NCBI GenBank assembly: GCA_030549205.1
Contig: JAUKTV010000012.1
Location: 434,001-498,000 of the forward strand
Direction: 5' to 3'
DNA length: 64,000 nt
Source of the DNA: Apiosordaria backusii
Taxonomy: Eukaryota > Ascomycota > Sordariomycetes > Sordariales > Lasiosphaeriaceae
A program made the translations under genes and the position numbers. Shown in pieces: positions 32,291 to 43,494 of this stretch (the stretch's first letter is position 1; each line of letters begins with the position of its first letter). The notes under the pieces were generated by a model, which saw nothing but the letters and a program-made list of their open reading frames with translations, did not search any database and was not told the origin of the DNA.

Positions 32291-34655
32291 TTACAACCTC
32301 GCCGGCACCTTTCCATCAGCCAATTCACCCTTAATATCCTCGCAGATTCCCCTCGCCACCCAATCAGCAATGGCCATGGTCGTCACCATGGGATTGACAC
32401 CGCTGGCAGTAGGAAAGACGCTAGCATCAGCCACATACAATCCCTCAGTATCCCAGACCCTGCCCCGAGGATCAACCACACCATCCTTGGCCTTGGCGCT
32501 CATGCGGCAAGTACCCATCTGATGTGCTGAAGCAAACGGTGCCACAGGAGGCTTGTTGCCATGCTTCTTCAACTTTCTGAGCCACTTCTTAAACGCCTTG
32601 TCCGTCTTCTTTGAGTCGCCTTCAGACCGAACAAAAGGCTGGAACCCAGGCAGACAAGGGTGAATTTCTCTCGCTCCCGTGGCATACAAGATCTTGCAGA
32701 GCTCGAGAACACCGACAAAATTGTGGGCGCGGTCAAAGTCGGAAGGCGTGTACGAGATACGAGGGCCGCCGGTATGTGGGTCGCGGTAGATGTATCCGGT
32801 GTCCCTGTCGCGGACGATGGAGATGTACTGGTTAATGTGACGGTACTTGGCCGCCAGCAGCTTGTAGTCGCTTCCTGAGTGCCAGGTTAGGAAGGGAAGT
32901 GCCAGGCTGGGCAACATGGACATGGCTTCGAGTTTGGTACCATGACCTTTGCCGTCCAGGTCCTCGAAATCGCCGACCACGGTGGTGAGACTGCCACCTG
33001 TTCTCTGTTAGCGTCAGGCCAAAAGCAATGTGGTGGAACATTGACATACCCTCCCAAGGACGGATATCCTCATCAAAAGCACCGGCAACAAAGTTGACAG
33101 GGTGAAGATACAGATTCTTGCCAATCTGGGGGTTCTTCAACCCACTGTTCATCAACACCACTGGGCTCCACAGCGTGCCAGCACTGACAACCACCTTCTT
33201 GGCCTTGATCACAACATTGACTGGCTCGCCTCCTTCCCTGGGTGTCCACACCCCCCTAACCCCGCAAGCAACCTTCTTGCCCTTCTTCGTCTCATCAAAC
33301 AGCACCCTCTCAGCCTTGAACCCTTCAACAAACTCCACCGCCCCCTTCTCCGCAGCTTCAGGGAACCACCCATTAACAGGTCCCATCTTCTCCCCCTTTG
33401 CGCAACCCAGGGTGCAATACCCACAGTTATGTGGCTGGCCACGCGTATTCTGAGGCACAATCTTACACTTCTTGCACCCAATTTGCCTCCCCCCATTCAA
33501 CAGCACCTGGTTCCCATGATTCGGCGTGATCTTATCCGTCACACCCATCTTCTCGCAAACATGATCCAAACACTCCTGAAACTCCTCCCCTTCAAAAAAC
33601 GGCATCTTGTACGTCTCCGCCCAATCCTTCCTGACAAAATCCTGTGGCTGCAACGACGCGCTCCAGTTGACCGTGCCACCACCCCCAAAACAACTCCCCG
33701 CCGTGATAGTGACAGACCCATCATCCGACTCGACCACACCTCCCGCCTCAAACATGGTCGACAACCCTATTGTCTGTGACATGGGGAAATACGACGCGTC
33801 AAAATGCCTCCCCTTCTCCAAAACCAGCACCTTGACCCCCTTCCCAAACTCATTCGCCAACCGATTCGTCACCACCCCCGACCCGCACCCCGAGCCAATA
33901 ACAACCACATCCGTTTCAATTTCCGCTGCTGGTTCCAAGAACTTGAACGGATGCGACGAAGTAGCCACCCACTCCTTCGGCACAGAAGGGAACCCCGTCA
34001 GCGGCGCGAACGAAGCACTACTCCTCAAAAACCCAAGTTTCCCCAGCGTAGTCATGGATTTAAACAACCCCCTCACAGCCCACAGCCTGCTCTCCCTCCA
34101 CCCTTGTAAAATCTTGGTTCTATCCTCCAACCCCAGCTGCGGCAGTGGCGTGCCATACGATGTCAGAATCAACGACCCAGGCCTCGTACTAATTTTTATC
34201 CCCCACGTCAGCCCAATATACCCCCCCCCCATCAATGCGCGGAAAACATACCTCAAAACCCCCAACAAAATCTTCAACTCCCTCTTCTTCCCCGGCGGCA
34301 GTCCCCCCAAGGCAACTTTCATCACCTTTTCAAAAACAGGATTCTCACTCGGTCTTTCCCTGAGGTACCTCTCAATCTCCTCAGCAGTAACCTCATGAGG
34401 CGCAACCGCCGCCCTGATTTTCGCTGCGGTGTCACTGTATTCCTTCGCTGAGAGCCTCAGCACGAATTTGTCCTCCTCCGTGGTGGTGGTGCTGGTGGTG
34501 GTGGTGGTGGTGTCACCAGAGGAGATGGACTTCGGCGGCAAAATAGCAGGCGCAATGGTATCCATCAGCGCCATGAAAACGGCCCATTGGGAGGCACTTA
34601 GGAACTCCTCACCCGGGTCAGGGAGGGGGATTTCTTTTGGCGATGATGCTGCCAT
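32291..34655 (-). CDS. Long-chain fatty alcohol oxidase, GMC family (770 aa)
   Basis: Exons on the minus strand 34655-33050 and 32997-32291, with a 52-nt intron (GTATGT...CTAACAGAGAACAG). GMC flavoenzymes of this class oxidise long-chain primary alcohols to aldehydes with release of H2O2, usually at peroxisomal or ER membranes in omega-oxidation. An N-terminal extension (to about 240) holds a poly-Thr tract (49-59, a coding CAC/GGT-type repeat) and a hydrophobic stretch, as in other FAO proteins. The FAD-binding motif VVVIGSGCGSG is at 249-260; GGTVNWSASL and a cysteine-rich CGYCTLGC segment follow. The C-terminal active-site region has HQMGTCRM and GLYVADASVFPTASGVNPM. Length fits the family (about 740-770). 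It is tail to tail with the BVMO (121 bp apart). Confidence 0.94.
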
Positions 34656-36456
34656 TGTGATGATCGGTTGTGGATGTGAATGCAGGTGTTGTTGAAAGGC
34701 GGGCGCGTTGTTGTCTCAGTGCTGCAGCGAAAGGGATGGGATAATGTGGCACAGACAAATACAGGGAGGTGAGGTGTGGTCGCTATATCCGTAACTCCCC
34801 GCAATTCAGTTCCCCAATTTTTGGTCTTGGTCTTTGTGACCCCCTGAAATAACATGAACTGTGATGGTCCCGTGCAAAAAAAGTTGGGGTTGCTTGGGGT
34901 GATCGACTATCTCATGCTCCGCTAATGCGGGGATGTTTGGTGGAGAAACTGTGTGCGACACCTCGGCTTGTCTCCACTGGAGGTGGTTGGTGATTGGGTG
35001 GTGATTTGTCTGGGGAAGGGCTAGCGTGGGAGTATGTTAAGGGGGGAGTTCTTTGTTAGGGAGGTGGAAGAGTCGGAATTGTTCCGATGGAGATGTTTTG
35101 AGTATGTGGTTATGGGATCGGCGGGACGGTGGAGAGAGGTGATGTGTGGATTGGGGATGATGGGAGGATGGAATTGGGGTTGATATGCTAAGTGTCAACA
35201 GGACAGCTATTGTCAGATCGAGATGACATTGTCGCCGATCGGATATGAGGAACCAAGCTGAGTGTGGTAGGCATCGGGATGGACATCACTGGCCGTCCAT
35301 GTAAGCAATGATGTTGGGATTTTTCTATCCATCTGTTAGCATGTCTCAATGATGGCTTAAATACTAGAGATCTCGAGATCGCATAGGTACTTGTCACCTG
35401 TCCATTTAGCTTCTTACTGACGCTGTCGTGGATAACCTCCTTCTCTCAATACCAACATCCTGGTTTTCATAGGAGCAGAATTTCGCGTCTTACTCTACTG
35501 TGCTGTCTTCTTTAACGTCGGCAATGTTATGGGCAGAGCGAACCGCCCTGCTCTGCCTGGCATCGTCAAACTGATCGGTTCACTCGATTGAGGAGGGCGG
35601 GATGATGCTGCACGATTGATATTGATAGTGGGCGAGATTTTAAACTGCTGAATGGCATAGTATAGCCGGAGTGCTTCACGGTTAATATAGTGCCCGATAA
35701 TCTGATCTAAATGATTTTTAGGAAAACTGACTGAGCTGGTATTGTGCCATGTCAAACATCCACTTGCCCTTGCTTGTGTTGGTGTTGTACAGACTGCGTC
35801 GCCATGATGCGGCTTTCAGAGCTCTCCTTGCCTTTGGGGCATATAAAGCGAAGCCGCCTGCTGGACTTCCAGAGCGGTATGGAATGAGTTGACAGAGGGC
35901 AAAATGGTTGGATTTCCTGATTACAAAAGAATCGGGCTCGGCCCAGAGTGCCGATGACCGAAGATGTGATAATGTGTAAGCACGCCTTGTTCATCCCTTC
36001 ACAAGTTGCGAGATGTAATTGGCATAGTCGCACTATCCGATGCCTCAGAACATACCGTCTTGGCTCGATTTAAGCCTTCGGTTGCACGAAAAAGCACACG
36101 ACCATCCTCTATCGAGTAAACGATTTGCATGATCACCAACCCACCAGCTTCTCAGGGATGAACAAAGACTAAGGCGATGTGCGAGAGTGCCTCCTGCACA
36201 GTATCAAAGATCGCACCAGACTATGTTCTTCAGATTCCCCATTTGATATGTCACTGTGAGAACTGCAAGTGATGGATCATGCAATTCTTGATGTTTCTGT
36301 TTTAATTTTGAACAAGTTGGAGCAGGGGTTAGATATTGACTGTGGATCACGTCAAGATGACTCGTGTCTTGCGTAGGGTAGGTGTATTTAAAGCTTTGAT
36401 GGCGACTAGTTGAGTCTCTCCAGAACTCGAACCAGTGTTGTTATCAAATCCTAACG
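34656..36456. other. 1.8-kb intergenic region, no supported gene
   Basis: This separates the divergent alcohol-oxidase and amidohydrolase genes and must hold both promoters. Positions 35500-35760 are AT-richer and contain an inverted repeat (GGCAGAGC at 35533-35540, GCTCTGCC at 35550-35557). A TATTTAAAG at about 36387 lies 70 nt before the amidohydrolase ATG and may be its TATA element. Nothing else is recognised. Confidence 0.4.
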
Positions 36457-37509
36457 ATGGCGACGGAAAGCAGCACAATCTCCATGGCTTCTGGGGCCTT
36501 GATCGACGTCCATGCCCATGCCCTCCCACCTGCCTACCTGGCAGCTATTGAAGCAGCAGGTGGCGATCCCTCCGGTTATCCCTCACCTATTTGGTCCCCA
36601 GAAGCAGCTCTCAACTCTCTTAGTTTGTCGGGAGCTTCCCTTGGTATCTTCTCTGTGTCCGCTCCTGGCGTCTCCATTGCCGGTACTGGCCAGACAGCCC
36701 GCGATCTTGCCCGTACTCTCAACACTCAACTTGCCTGTTACGCCACGTCTGCCGAATACTCTTCACGCCTGTCCTTCTTTGGTGTACTGCCAGACTGGAA
36801 AGACGTGGATGGCACGCTAGAAGAACTCGACTTCCTGTTCTCTCACCAGAAACTGTGCAAAGGCGTTACCATTTTCACCTCATATGGCCCATACCTCCCC
36901 TCAAACCCTCTGTTCAAGCCAATTTGGGATAAGCTCAACCACTACCGCGCCTTGATATTCCTCCACCCGACGACCCTTGATGTTACCCCCCGCTTCATCG
37001 CCAGCAGCCTGCCTCAACCCGTCGTCGACTACCCCATCGCCACCACTCGTGCCGCAGTTGACCTCATCTTCTCCGGAATCATGCGTGACTACCCCGATAT
37101 CGACATCATCCTCTCCCACGCCGGCGGAACTCTCCCCTACCTCGCCAGTCGCATCGAATCTCTGCTGCTCAACCCCGCCCTGACCAACCTCACCCACATC
37201 TCTCTCGAGGACGTCAAAGCCGGCTTTGCAAAGTTCTACTTTGACACCGCACTCAGCACCTCTGCCGCTCAGCTCAACAGCCTTCTCGATTTTACCTCCC
37301 CGTCTCGCGTCTTGTTCGGCACTGACTTCCCTTATGCCGGTAAAGAAGCCATTTCCGCAGTCCTGGACAAATACCACACTTTCGTCGCTACCAATCCCCG
37401 AGGAAGTGCCCTCCGTCCTGAGGTCCTGCGTCAAAACACTCTCGGTATCCTGGCACGCCATGAGCACCGTGACAGTCAGGAGAAGACAGAAGTGGACCAA
37501 CTGGAATAG
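36457..37509 (+). CDS. ACMSD-type amidohydrolase, probable decarboxylase (350 aa)
   Basis: Single exon. The protein belongs to the amidohydrolase-2 (ACMSD) group, metal-dependent TIM-barrel enzymes that mostly remove a carboxylate from aromatic acids (6-methylsalicylate, gamma-resorcylate, aminocarboxymuconate semialdehyde). Visible ligands: His19 and His21 in DVHAHALPP, a conserved His in FLHPTT, another in LSHAGG, and the Asp of FGTDFPYA near the C-terminus. Length is normal (about 320-350), and the last 20 residues are charged and non-conserved. Closest in style to fungal 6-methylsalicylate decarboxylases, but the substrate cannot be fixed from motifs. No polyketide synthase is present here, so its pathway is unclear. 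Confidence 0.88.
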   Translation: MATESSTISMASGALIDVHAHALPPAYLAAIEAAGGDPSGYPSPIWSPEAALNSLSLSGASLGIFSVSAPGVSIAGTGQTARDLARTLNTQLACYATSAEYSSRLSFFGVLPDWKDVDGTLEELDFLFSHQKLCKGVTIFTSYGPYLPSNPLFKPIWDKLNHYRALIFLHPTTLDVTPRFIASSLPQPVVDYPIATTRAAVDLIFSGIMRDYPDIDIILSHAGGTLPYLASRIESLLLNPALTNLTHISLEDVKAGFAKFYFDTALSTSAAQLNSLLDFTSPSRVLFGTDFPYAGKEAISAVLDKYHTFVATNPRGSALRPEVLRQNTLGILARHEHRDSQEKTEVDQLE

Positions 37510-38763
37510 GGGGCAAGAAAACATCAATCCTCTTGTTGGACTGTTGGGCCGTGCTGCCCGTGCACGGTTCATGTCCGTCTCAACTATCACACCCACCCTC
37601 CCCAGCCTCCCAATTCGCAACCTCTTGCTCATTAGGCTGAATAATGACTCCATTCACTTCCAATACCTTCGACCACCTTCCATCAACAGCGGGAGAGTCG
37701 TCTCAACATCGTCCTGCTCCACGCTAATTGCGCTAGCGCCATCACCATGCTCTATGACACGGACCACATAGATTCCAGGGAATTTCCAAGCTGGGACGAT
37801 TTCTAAGATGTAATGGGGGGTGAGAGTTGCCAGTCGGGGAATATTCTTTCCTGGTATGAGGCTATTGGTGGGTTGGCTGGAAAGGTTTCCTGAAAAGGGT
37901 GGATAACACTGAGTTATAAAAGGACAGTAAGCCGTGACGGAAGATAGGAGGAACCGTTACATTGTGGATTCTCGACTTTAGACCTTCTCTAATAATCAGG
38001 ACATATCTGGCCTGCAAAGTTGGCTGTCTACCATATACCAAGTCCCCATTGAATTGTGTCTCTCTCTGGCGACACTTAGCACACACTCTGCAGCTCTCCA
38101 TTTTGGTCTCACTAGGTACACAGTCTAATTGTGGCATCAAGACTGGTGATGGAGGATTTGCCCTTCTACTCCCCATTTGCATCTAAATAGCGGGATGGGC
38201 GCTCGACCATGGGTTCTCTACCATCCTCTAACATTCCCTCCTGATGGGGTATCGAGACTATCCCCCAAACTCAAGAGGAAGATCAAGCTCCACTGTACCT
38301 AACTACAACAACATCCCCGACAACGCACCATTTATTATCGACATTAACCCCTTTTACTTGGAGGGCCAGGGCCATGAGATCGCCCCCGCCAGCCCCGACA
38401 GTTACAGATGCGCGAAGGGCCCTCCGCCAAGCCCTTGTTTCCACCCGCCAGCACTTACACGGCCACCAAACCGCAGGCAAGAGGAAACACCGTGCCCCCT
38501 CGTGCGAGCGGTTATCGGAGGCTGTAATGAGAGCGGAGGCTAGGTACCTGACCCATGTCTTCGTCGTAGTCATTGAAAATATGGACTTCAAGAAGAAGGG
38601 CAATTGCCGCCTCGGTAGCTTGGGGGATGGGCAGTATGGCGAGCCAACGTCCGTTTGTAGCCCGCGAGCGCGCGCGCGTAAACGAGGGATAAGGCGCGAG
38701 GAAAAGGCTAGGGGGAGGGTTCTCAGTATTATCATCTAAGGGCACTGGATGATCACAATGTTT
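37510..38763. other. Intergenic, possibly including degraded coding sequence
   Basis: This is the 3' flank of the amidohydrolase and unassigned sequence before the terpene cyclase relic. It may contain the unrecognisable 5' part of that pseudogene; no aspartate-rich DDxxD-like motif was found. A CG-alternating stretch (GAGCGCGCGCGCG) lies at about 38666-38679. Confidence 0.35.
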
Positions 38764-39387
38764 CCAAGAAAAAGCTGGACTTGCCAACAACGTCTCGCGG
38801 TGTTTGCTCCAAAGCTCGGTATCGCAGCTTGAGCGCCTACACGAATATCGCATTGAGGATGTCAGGAAGACGTGAGTTCCCCTGAGTAAAGCCCATCTTT
38901 TCTTTTATATTGAAAGAAGGCAGATTCTGCAGTGGAATACTTTGCTTTGGCTGTGCCATCACTATCGCGGATCACGAGACACAAATCTGCTCAGACCTGT
39001 GCCGGTCAGGGTGGATCGCCTATGCTCTCGTGAACGACCTTTGTTCGTGAGACAACGAAGAACAAGATGCCGTTAACAATAGCAAGGCCCATGTTCCGAA
39101 TGCCATCTGGGTCATCATAAATGAAAAAGGTGTGGATCTGGCTGAGGTTACCTTAAGGAGGTCTGCCAGGCTACCATCAAAGAAAGCATCAAGGAGTTCC
39201 TAAGAACTGTAAATACGACAAAACAATAAGGGAAATACTCGTTGGATCTGCTCCATTTCCTGGACGGTCTGGTCTATTCCATCGGTGGGACTGGTTTGGA
39301 GCTTAGGTATCCTGCCCGAGATATCACCCCGAGGTCAGCTTCAACAAGCAACAACTAGAATGGTTCACCAATGTGGTCCCGTGCCAC
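38764..39387 (+). pseudogene. Degenerate class I terpene cyclase fragment
   Basis: Pieces of one protein are readable in order but in different frames. The first (38764-38871) ends RIEDVRKT at a GT donor; a 52-nt intron (38872-38923) follows, then a piece with CFGCAITIADHE and AYALVNDLCS. This matches the NSE metal-binding motif (ND-x-x-S) of class I terpene synthases. It is followed by TGA (39048-39050) where a Trp is expected, then AIWVIINEKGVDLAE. A frameshift near 39150 leads to KEVCQATIKESIKEFL, then TAA at 39227-39229, LLHFLDGLVYSIGG, another shift near 39300 and CPRYHPEVSFNKQQLEW. The order and CPRYHPE block resemble the cyclase domain of fungal chimeric di/sesterterpene synthases. At least two stops and two frameshifts show it is dead. 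Confidence 0.7.
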
Positions 39388-39944
39388 GTTCGATGGTCGG
39401 AGGACTCGATGAAGTCGACAGCACTACACATCGAGAAAGCCACACAGGCTAGTGCCATCGTGTCGCCTGCTGAGGTGGATGGCGAAGGGCATGTCACGGA
39501 CATAGGGCCAAGAACCGTCCCGCAAAGAGTGGGATGAAGACCGGTTTGACCAAGATTAAACCAGCGCGTCTGCTCACATTAGCCAACATAAAATTCAACT
39601 TTCAAAGGCAGACTTATCAAATGTCCAAACCCTTGTCGTCTTTGAACTAGAAACATCGACCCAACACTCCAGAAAGTCGTTTGCACCACCTAAGAGGAGA
39701 AAAACTGCATTCATAGCTATAAAGCCCTATAACCTTCGCCCAAGGGAAACCAGCCCTTTCATTCCTATTCCCCCCACCAAACCCCATCACCCCTTTTTTT
39801 GCCTTTTCCATACCCTCCTAATAACCTCTACTCAATAACCCATACTCAATAACAATACCCCCAATAAACCCCCATCAACCCCCCCAACCAGCACAAAGCA
39901 ACGCCCAACCCCCCCACCCCCCTTATCAAAACCACCCCGCCGAT
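39388..39944. other. Intergenic between the terpene cyclase relic and the 201-aa gene
   Basis: The first 150 bp may be further unrecognisable pseudogene sequence. Positions 39780-39944 are a C-rich, G-poor 3' flank of the minus-strand 201-aa gene with many ACCCCC runs. Confidence 0.4.
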
Positions 39945-40614
39945 CTAACCCTTCACCACCCAAATATACTTCACCCCCACCCTCCCATCCACCCCCCTCT
40001 TCACCCACCCACACTCCCTCACACTCTTCCTCATCATCCCCTCATCATCCCCCCTAATCGTCTCCTGATGCTCCCACTTCCCATCCCCCTGCTGATACAC
40101 CACAAAAACCGCATTCCTCTCCTCCCGCTCATTCCTCGCCCCAAACCCCACCAACAGTTCCGCCATCGTCACATTGCTCGGCACCTTCACACTCCAGTAA
40201 TCCAACCGATCATACCCCTCCGTTAGTTTCCACGGGGCAGTCGCCGATTTCAATACAATAACGTTCGCGTGCTCAGTCGGAAAGAAATAGTTGAACCCCG
40301 GTTCCGCCCCCGCGCCTCCGGTGCTGTTGAGGAGATTGGCAGCGGGGAAGTTCTCGTCTGTGATGGGAGGGGGTTGGGGGATGCGGCCTGTGCCGTGGAG
40401 GCCGGAGACGTAGCCGTAGGGGTGGCCTTGCGAGTCGATGCCGGTGGTGGACCCGATGGTGTTGGGGTGGGTGTTGTTTAGGAAGCCGGTTGGGACTGTG
40501 GGTGAAAGGGGGTTAGTGGTTGAAGGGGATAGGAAGAATGGAGGGTGGGAGGGACTTACACATCATGTTGGGGACCCAGAAGGGGACGTTGGGGGCGTTC
40601 TGTGTCTGGGACAT
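39945..40614 (-). CDS. Unassigned protein of 201 aa
   Basis: Exons on the minus strand 40614-40560 and 40495-39945, with a 64-nt intron (GTAAGT...CACAG) that splits a Phe codon. The protein starts MSQTQNAPNVPFW and has a Gly/Asn/Pro-rich first half (TGFLNNTHPNT, GYVSGLHGTGR). The second half is compact with alternating hydrophobics (YWSVKVPSNVTMAELLVGFG, AVFVVYQQGDGKWE, VGVKYIWVVKG), suggesting a small beta-rich domain. There is no signal peptide or membrane helix. I do not recognise the family. The clean splice and sustained protein character make it a real gene; expression is probably independent of its neighbours, which are 0.5 kb and 2.9 kb away. Confidence 0.72.
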
Positions 40615-43494
40615 TGTGGCTGTCTTGGTGGTGCTGGGGTGATGTTAGTGGGTGGGTCTTTGTTTACTACCCCTGAAGGTGTGGGGAAACGTCAACGGAC
40701 CGGGGATCAAGACTTACAACAAAGACAAGACTGAAGAAGGGTGAAAGAATGAGCTGTACAGAAGCGGTTCAATTGTGGAATAGCCGTGAGCCAACGAGGT
40801 GTTGGCGATGGTAAAGCTGGTGCGGGCTGAAGCTGGTTGTGATAGGCAGCCTTGAGCTACTGCTGTATGGGCGTGGTGGTGATAACGATGGTGATGCTCA
40901 AGATGGCGAAGTTCAAAGACTGTGGCAGTGCAAGCGAACGATACTGGTGATGATAGCTGAAAGATACTAATGGTGTTGTGCAGTGGTGGTGAGAGCTAAA
41001 AGATGTCTGCTGTATGAAGGAAGGTTAAGTCTGTGATAGACGAAGAGATTGAGGGCAATGTCCAAAAGTGCCCAGTTCTTATACTTGTGACCGAGGAGTA
41101 ACACGGTGTCCAATTCCAAGGTCGGGAGCAAGTACTTCAAACATGACCCAACATAATTTCCGTTATCGTAAGAGATTGAGGGAATTAATTTGGACGACTT
41201 GACATCCTCGATCAGATTTAGCGGAAACATTCGTTATCGGAAACGTTGAAGGGACGATGACGTCTTCCCAAAGGCGCATGGGAGCAACATTGGCAAAGAG
41301 CAACCGTTCATTGCTCCCTGCCTCGTTGAAAGTTCGGATGATCCGCAGGTCCCGAACCACGAGGCTGCCATGACTTTGTTTGGGCAACACAGGAAGTGGG
41401 CAGATCGTGTTCCAAAGAAGGGACGTCCGTCACATCTTGCTCCACGAGTCTCCGACGCCCACTTTTCAGAGTGGGAGCCAATAGCCGTGAAATATGGTAG
41501 GCCCCGGCGCTCATTATGACCCACGAGTCCATGACTCCTTATCGCAAGGCCATGGAGTGGCGGACAGTGTCTGTTTTGTTGTGCGATGTGAGATGAATAT
41601 CGGGGGAGAGTCCCACATATCTGACCTTCCACAGACAGTCACTGAGCCAAGGAACACTCTCCCTTGTGTGAAGCTTCTCGACATCCAAAACTGGCCTCCC
41701 AATTCCAAAACACATCTCCTGCCATGGATCAACTTCCAGTTCTCGCCACATGTTCAGTAAAGCGATCCCCTATGCTCTACCCCACTCCGAGGCTTGGTGT
41801 GAGGATATTGCTATGCTCTTCAGACTGCAAAAGCAAGAACACGTCGGTTACGTGTAAGCCATAAAAACATTCATTCGAGATCAAAACATCATGATAAACA
41901 ATCGAAATCTGACAAAGATACTCATTCGTAAGAGCACCCGTTTTAAATTGCCCACTTAGGCTAACCTCAACCTGTACCTAACTTTATCTTTCTGGGCTCG
42001 CTGCTGGGATGTGACAAACTCCAAAGCTGTTCGAAGATCGACTGCCGTTGCTTGATGGATTGGGGCCGACCCCTTGTCTGTGCGGCCTTCAACATGGCCA
42101 CCAATACCACAGACAACAGGAGCCACTCGAGCAAAGCTATCGATTTCAACCTCCCACACCGGCGGTTTCAATCGAGATGTTTCAGATCCATACCATGGGC
42201 AGCGCAAACTATATCCTATAGCCTCTGGAGCTTTCCAGACAGCTCTGTAACACCCTTCCGTAGGCTTGTGGCCCTCAAATCGAACAGAGGCTGGACCAGC
42301 CCTTCATCCCATCAAAACCCCCTCAACATGATGCCACAACTGTGACACAAGTCACATGCAGGTGGGCCCCACTGCAGCCAAACCGAGAAGTGAAGCACCA
42401 ACCAAAGACCCCCGAAGCAAGCAAACTGAACAGCCCCAGACAAATAATATCTGACCCTTTATCGCACGCGGTGTGGAGGCCTGAGCCACCTCCTGATCAC
42501 GAGCGGCCATCTCAAGTCCAAAACGCGCCATACGCCCTGATTGCTTGGGTTCGTGGCACCAAGGGACATCGTGACTCCACTTGAGGTATCACAAAGGAAG
42601 CAAATAAATGTGCTGGTGTGTGGTGGGCCCGTTGCGATGACGTTCTCTTCAACTGCCACCTCCTGGGGTTGACCTTCGATGGGCCAGGGCATAAGGTATA
42701 GCTCTCATAAGCAACTTCAGCCCCACTTAAGCTCGTACTGACGATGCGTTCTGCTCCGCAGCTGTGTTGAGAGTTAGAATTGGACATGATAGTGGCTGAA
42801 GTTCATCCAAGCGACGGTAGCAATTGATGTAACCTGAAAGGTGGTGCAACTTTCCGTTTCCTAGCGCCCTGAGATTGCTAAAGCCCCAAAATTCCAGGTC
42901 TGATGCAGTAGCCATGTGTCCAGGCCATCAATACCACCAACTTGATATCAATGTGATCCTGGACCGCCACCGGATCTTCAAAGACGCTGGAAACGGTGAC
43001 GAGGGCATCAAAGCCGTTCAAATATGTGTCAAAATCGTCCGAGCCTATGTCGAGAGTCGAAGTCTTCCATCCACCGAAGAACGAAACAAAACAGAGTTGA
43101 AGAAAGAATGCTGACGGTGACGAGCCTCACCCTTGTTTGAGGATATGGTGGATGAGGATGATGGTGCTCTTCGCCTTGAAAATGTAGAGGGTGACGGTGA
43201 TGAACTTAAGGAATTGACATATAACAAGACATCGCCACAATGGAGAAGGCTTTTGAATGGAGAACTGGTTCTTGATATTGGTTTAGTTTGGCCTAGACGT
43301 CCATATTAGCCTCGAGATCAACCGCTGATATCCCTGTGCCCCTTAAGCCTGGGCTACACATTTTCAAAGCCGCATTGTACCGCACCCAGGCACATCAAGT
43401 AGCATCGGCCAGACCAAAACAACAAACCCCACCCCACACCTACCTACCACGCCCTGATCCAAGTCTCCTGTCAAATCCCACCCCTATCAGCACC
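40615..43494. other. 2.9-kb region without supported genes
   Basis: All open frames are short and lack protein character. A plus-strand frame at 42875-43114 gives a mixed-charge peptide that could be a fragment of a decayed gene, but I cannot place it. The region holds the 201-aa gene promoter (near 40615-41200) and the 3' flank of the ankyrin gene. Confidence 0.4.

Noticed and set aside
35495..35755. 86-aa frame in an AT-rich patch as a transposon remnant
   Set aside because: No terminal repeats, duplication or recognisable transposase motif; cannot be supported.
42875..43114. 79-aa frame as part of a prenyltransferase or other decayed gene
   Set aside because: No motif visible and no second fragment nearby to support it.
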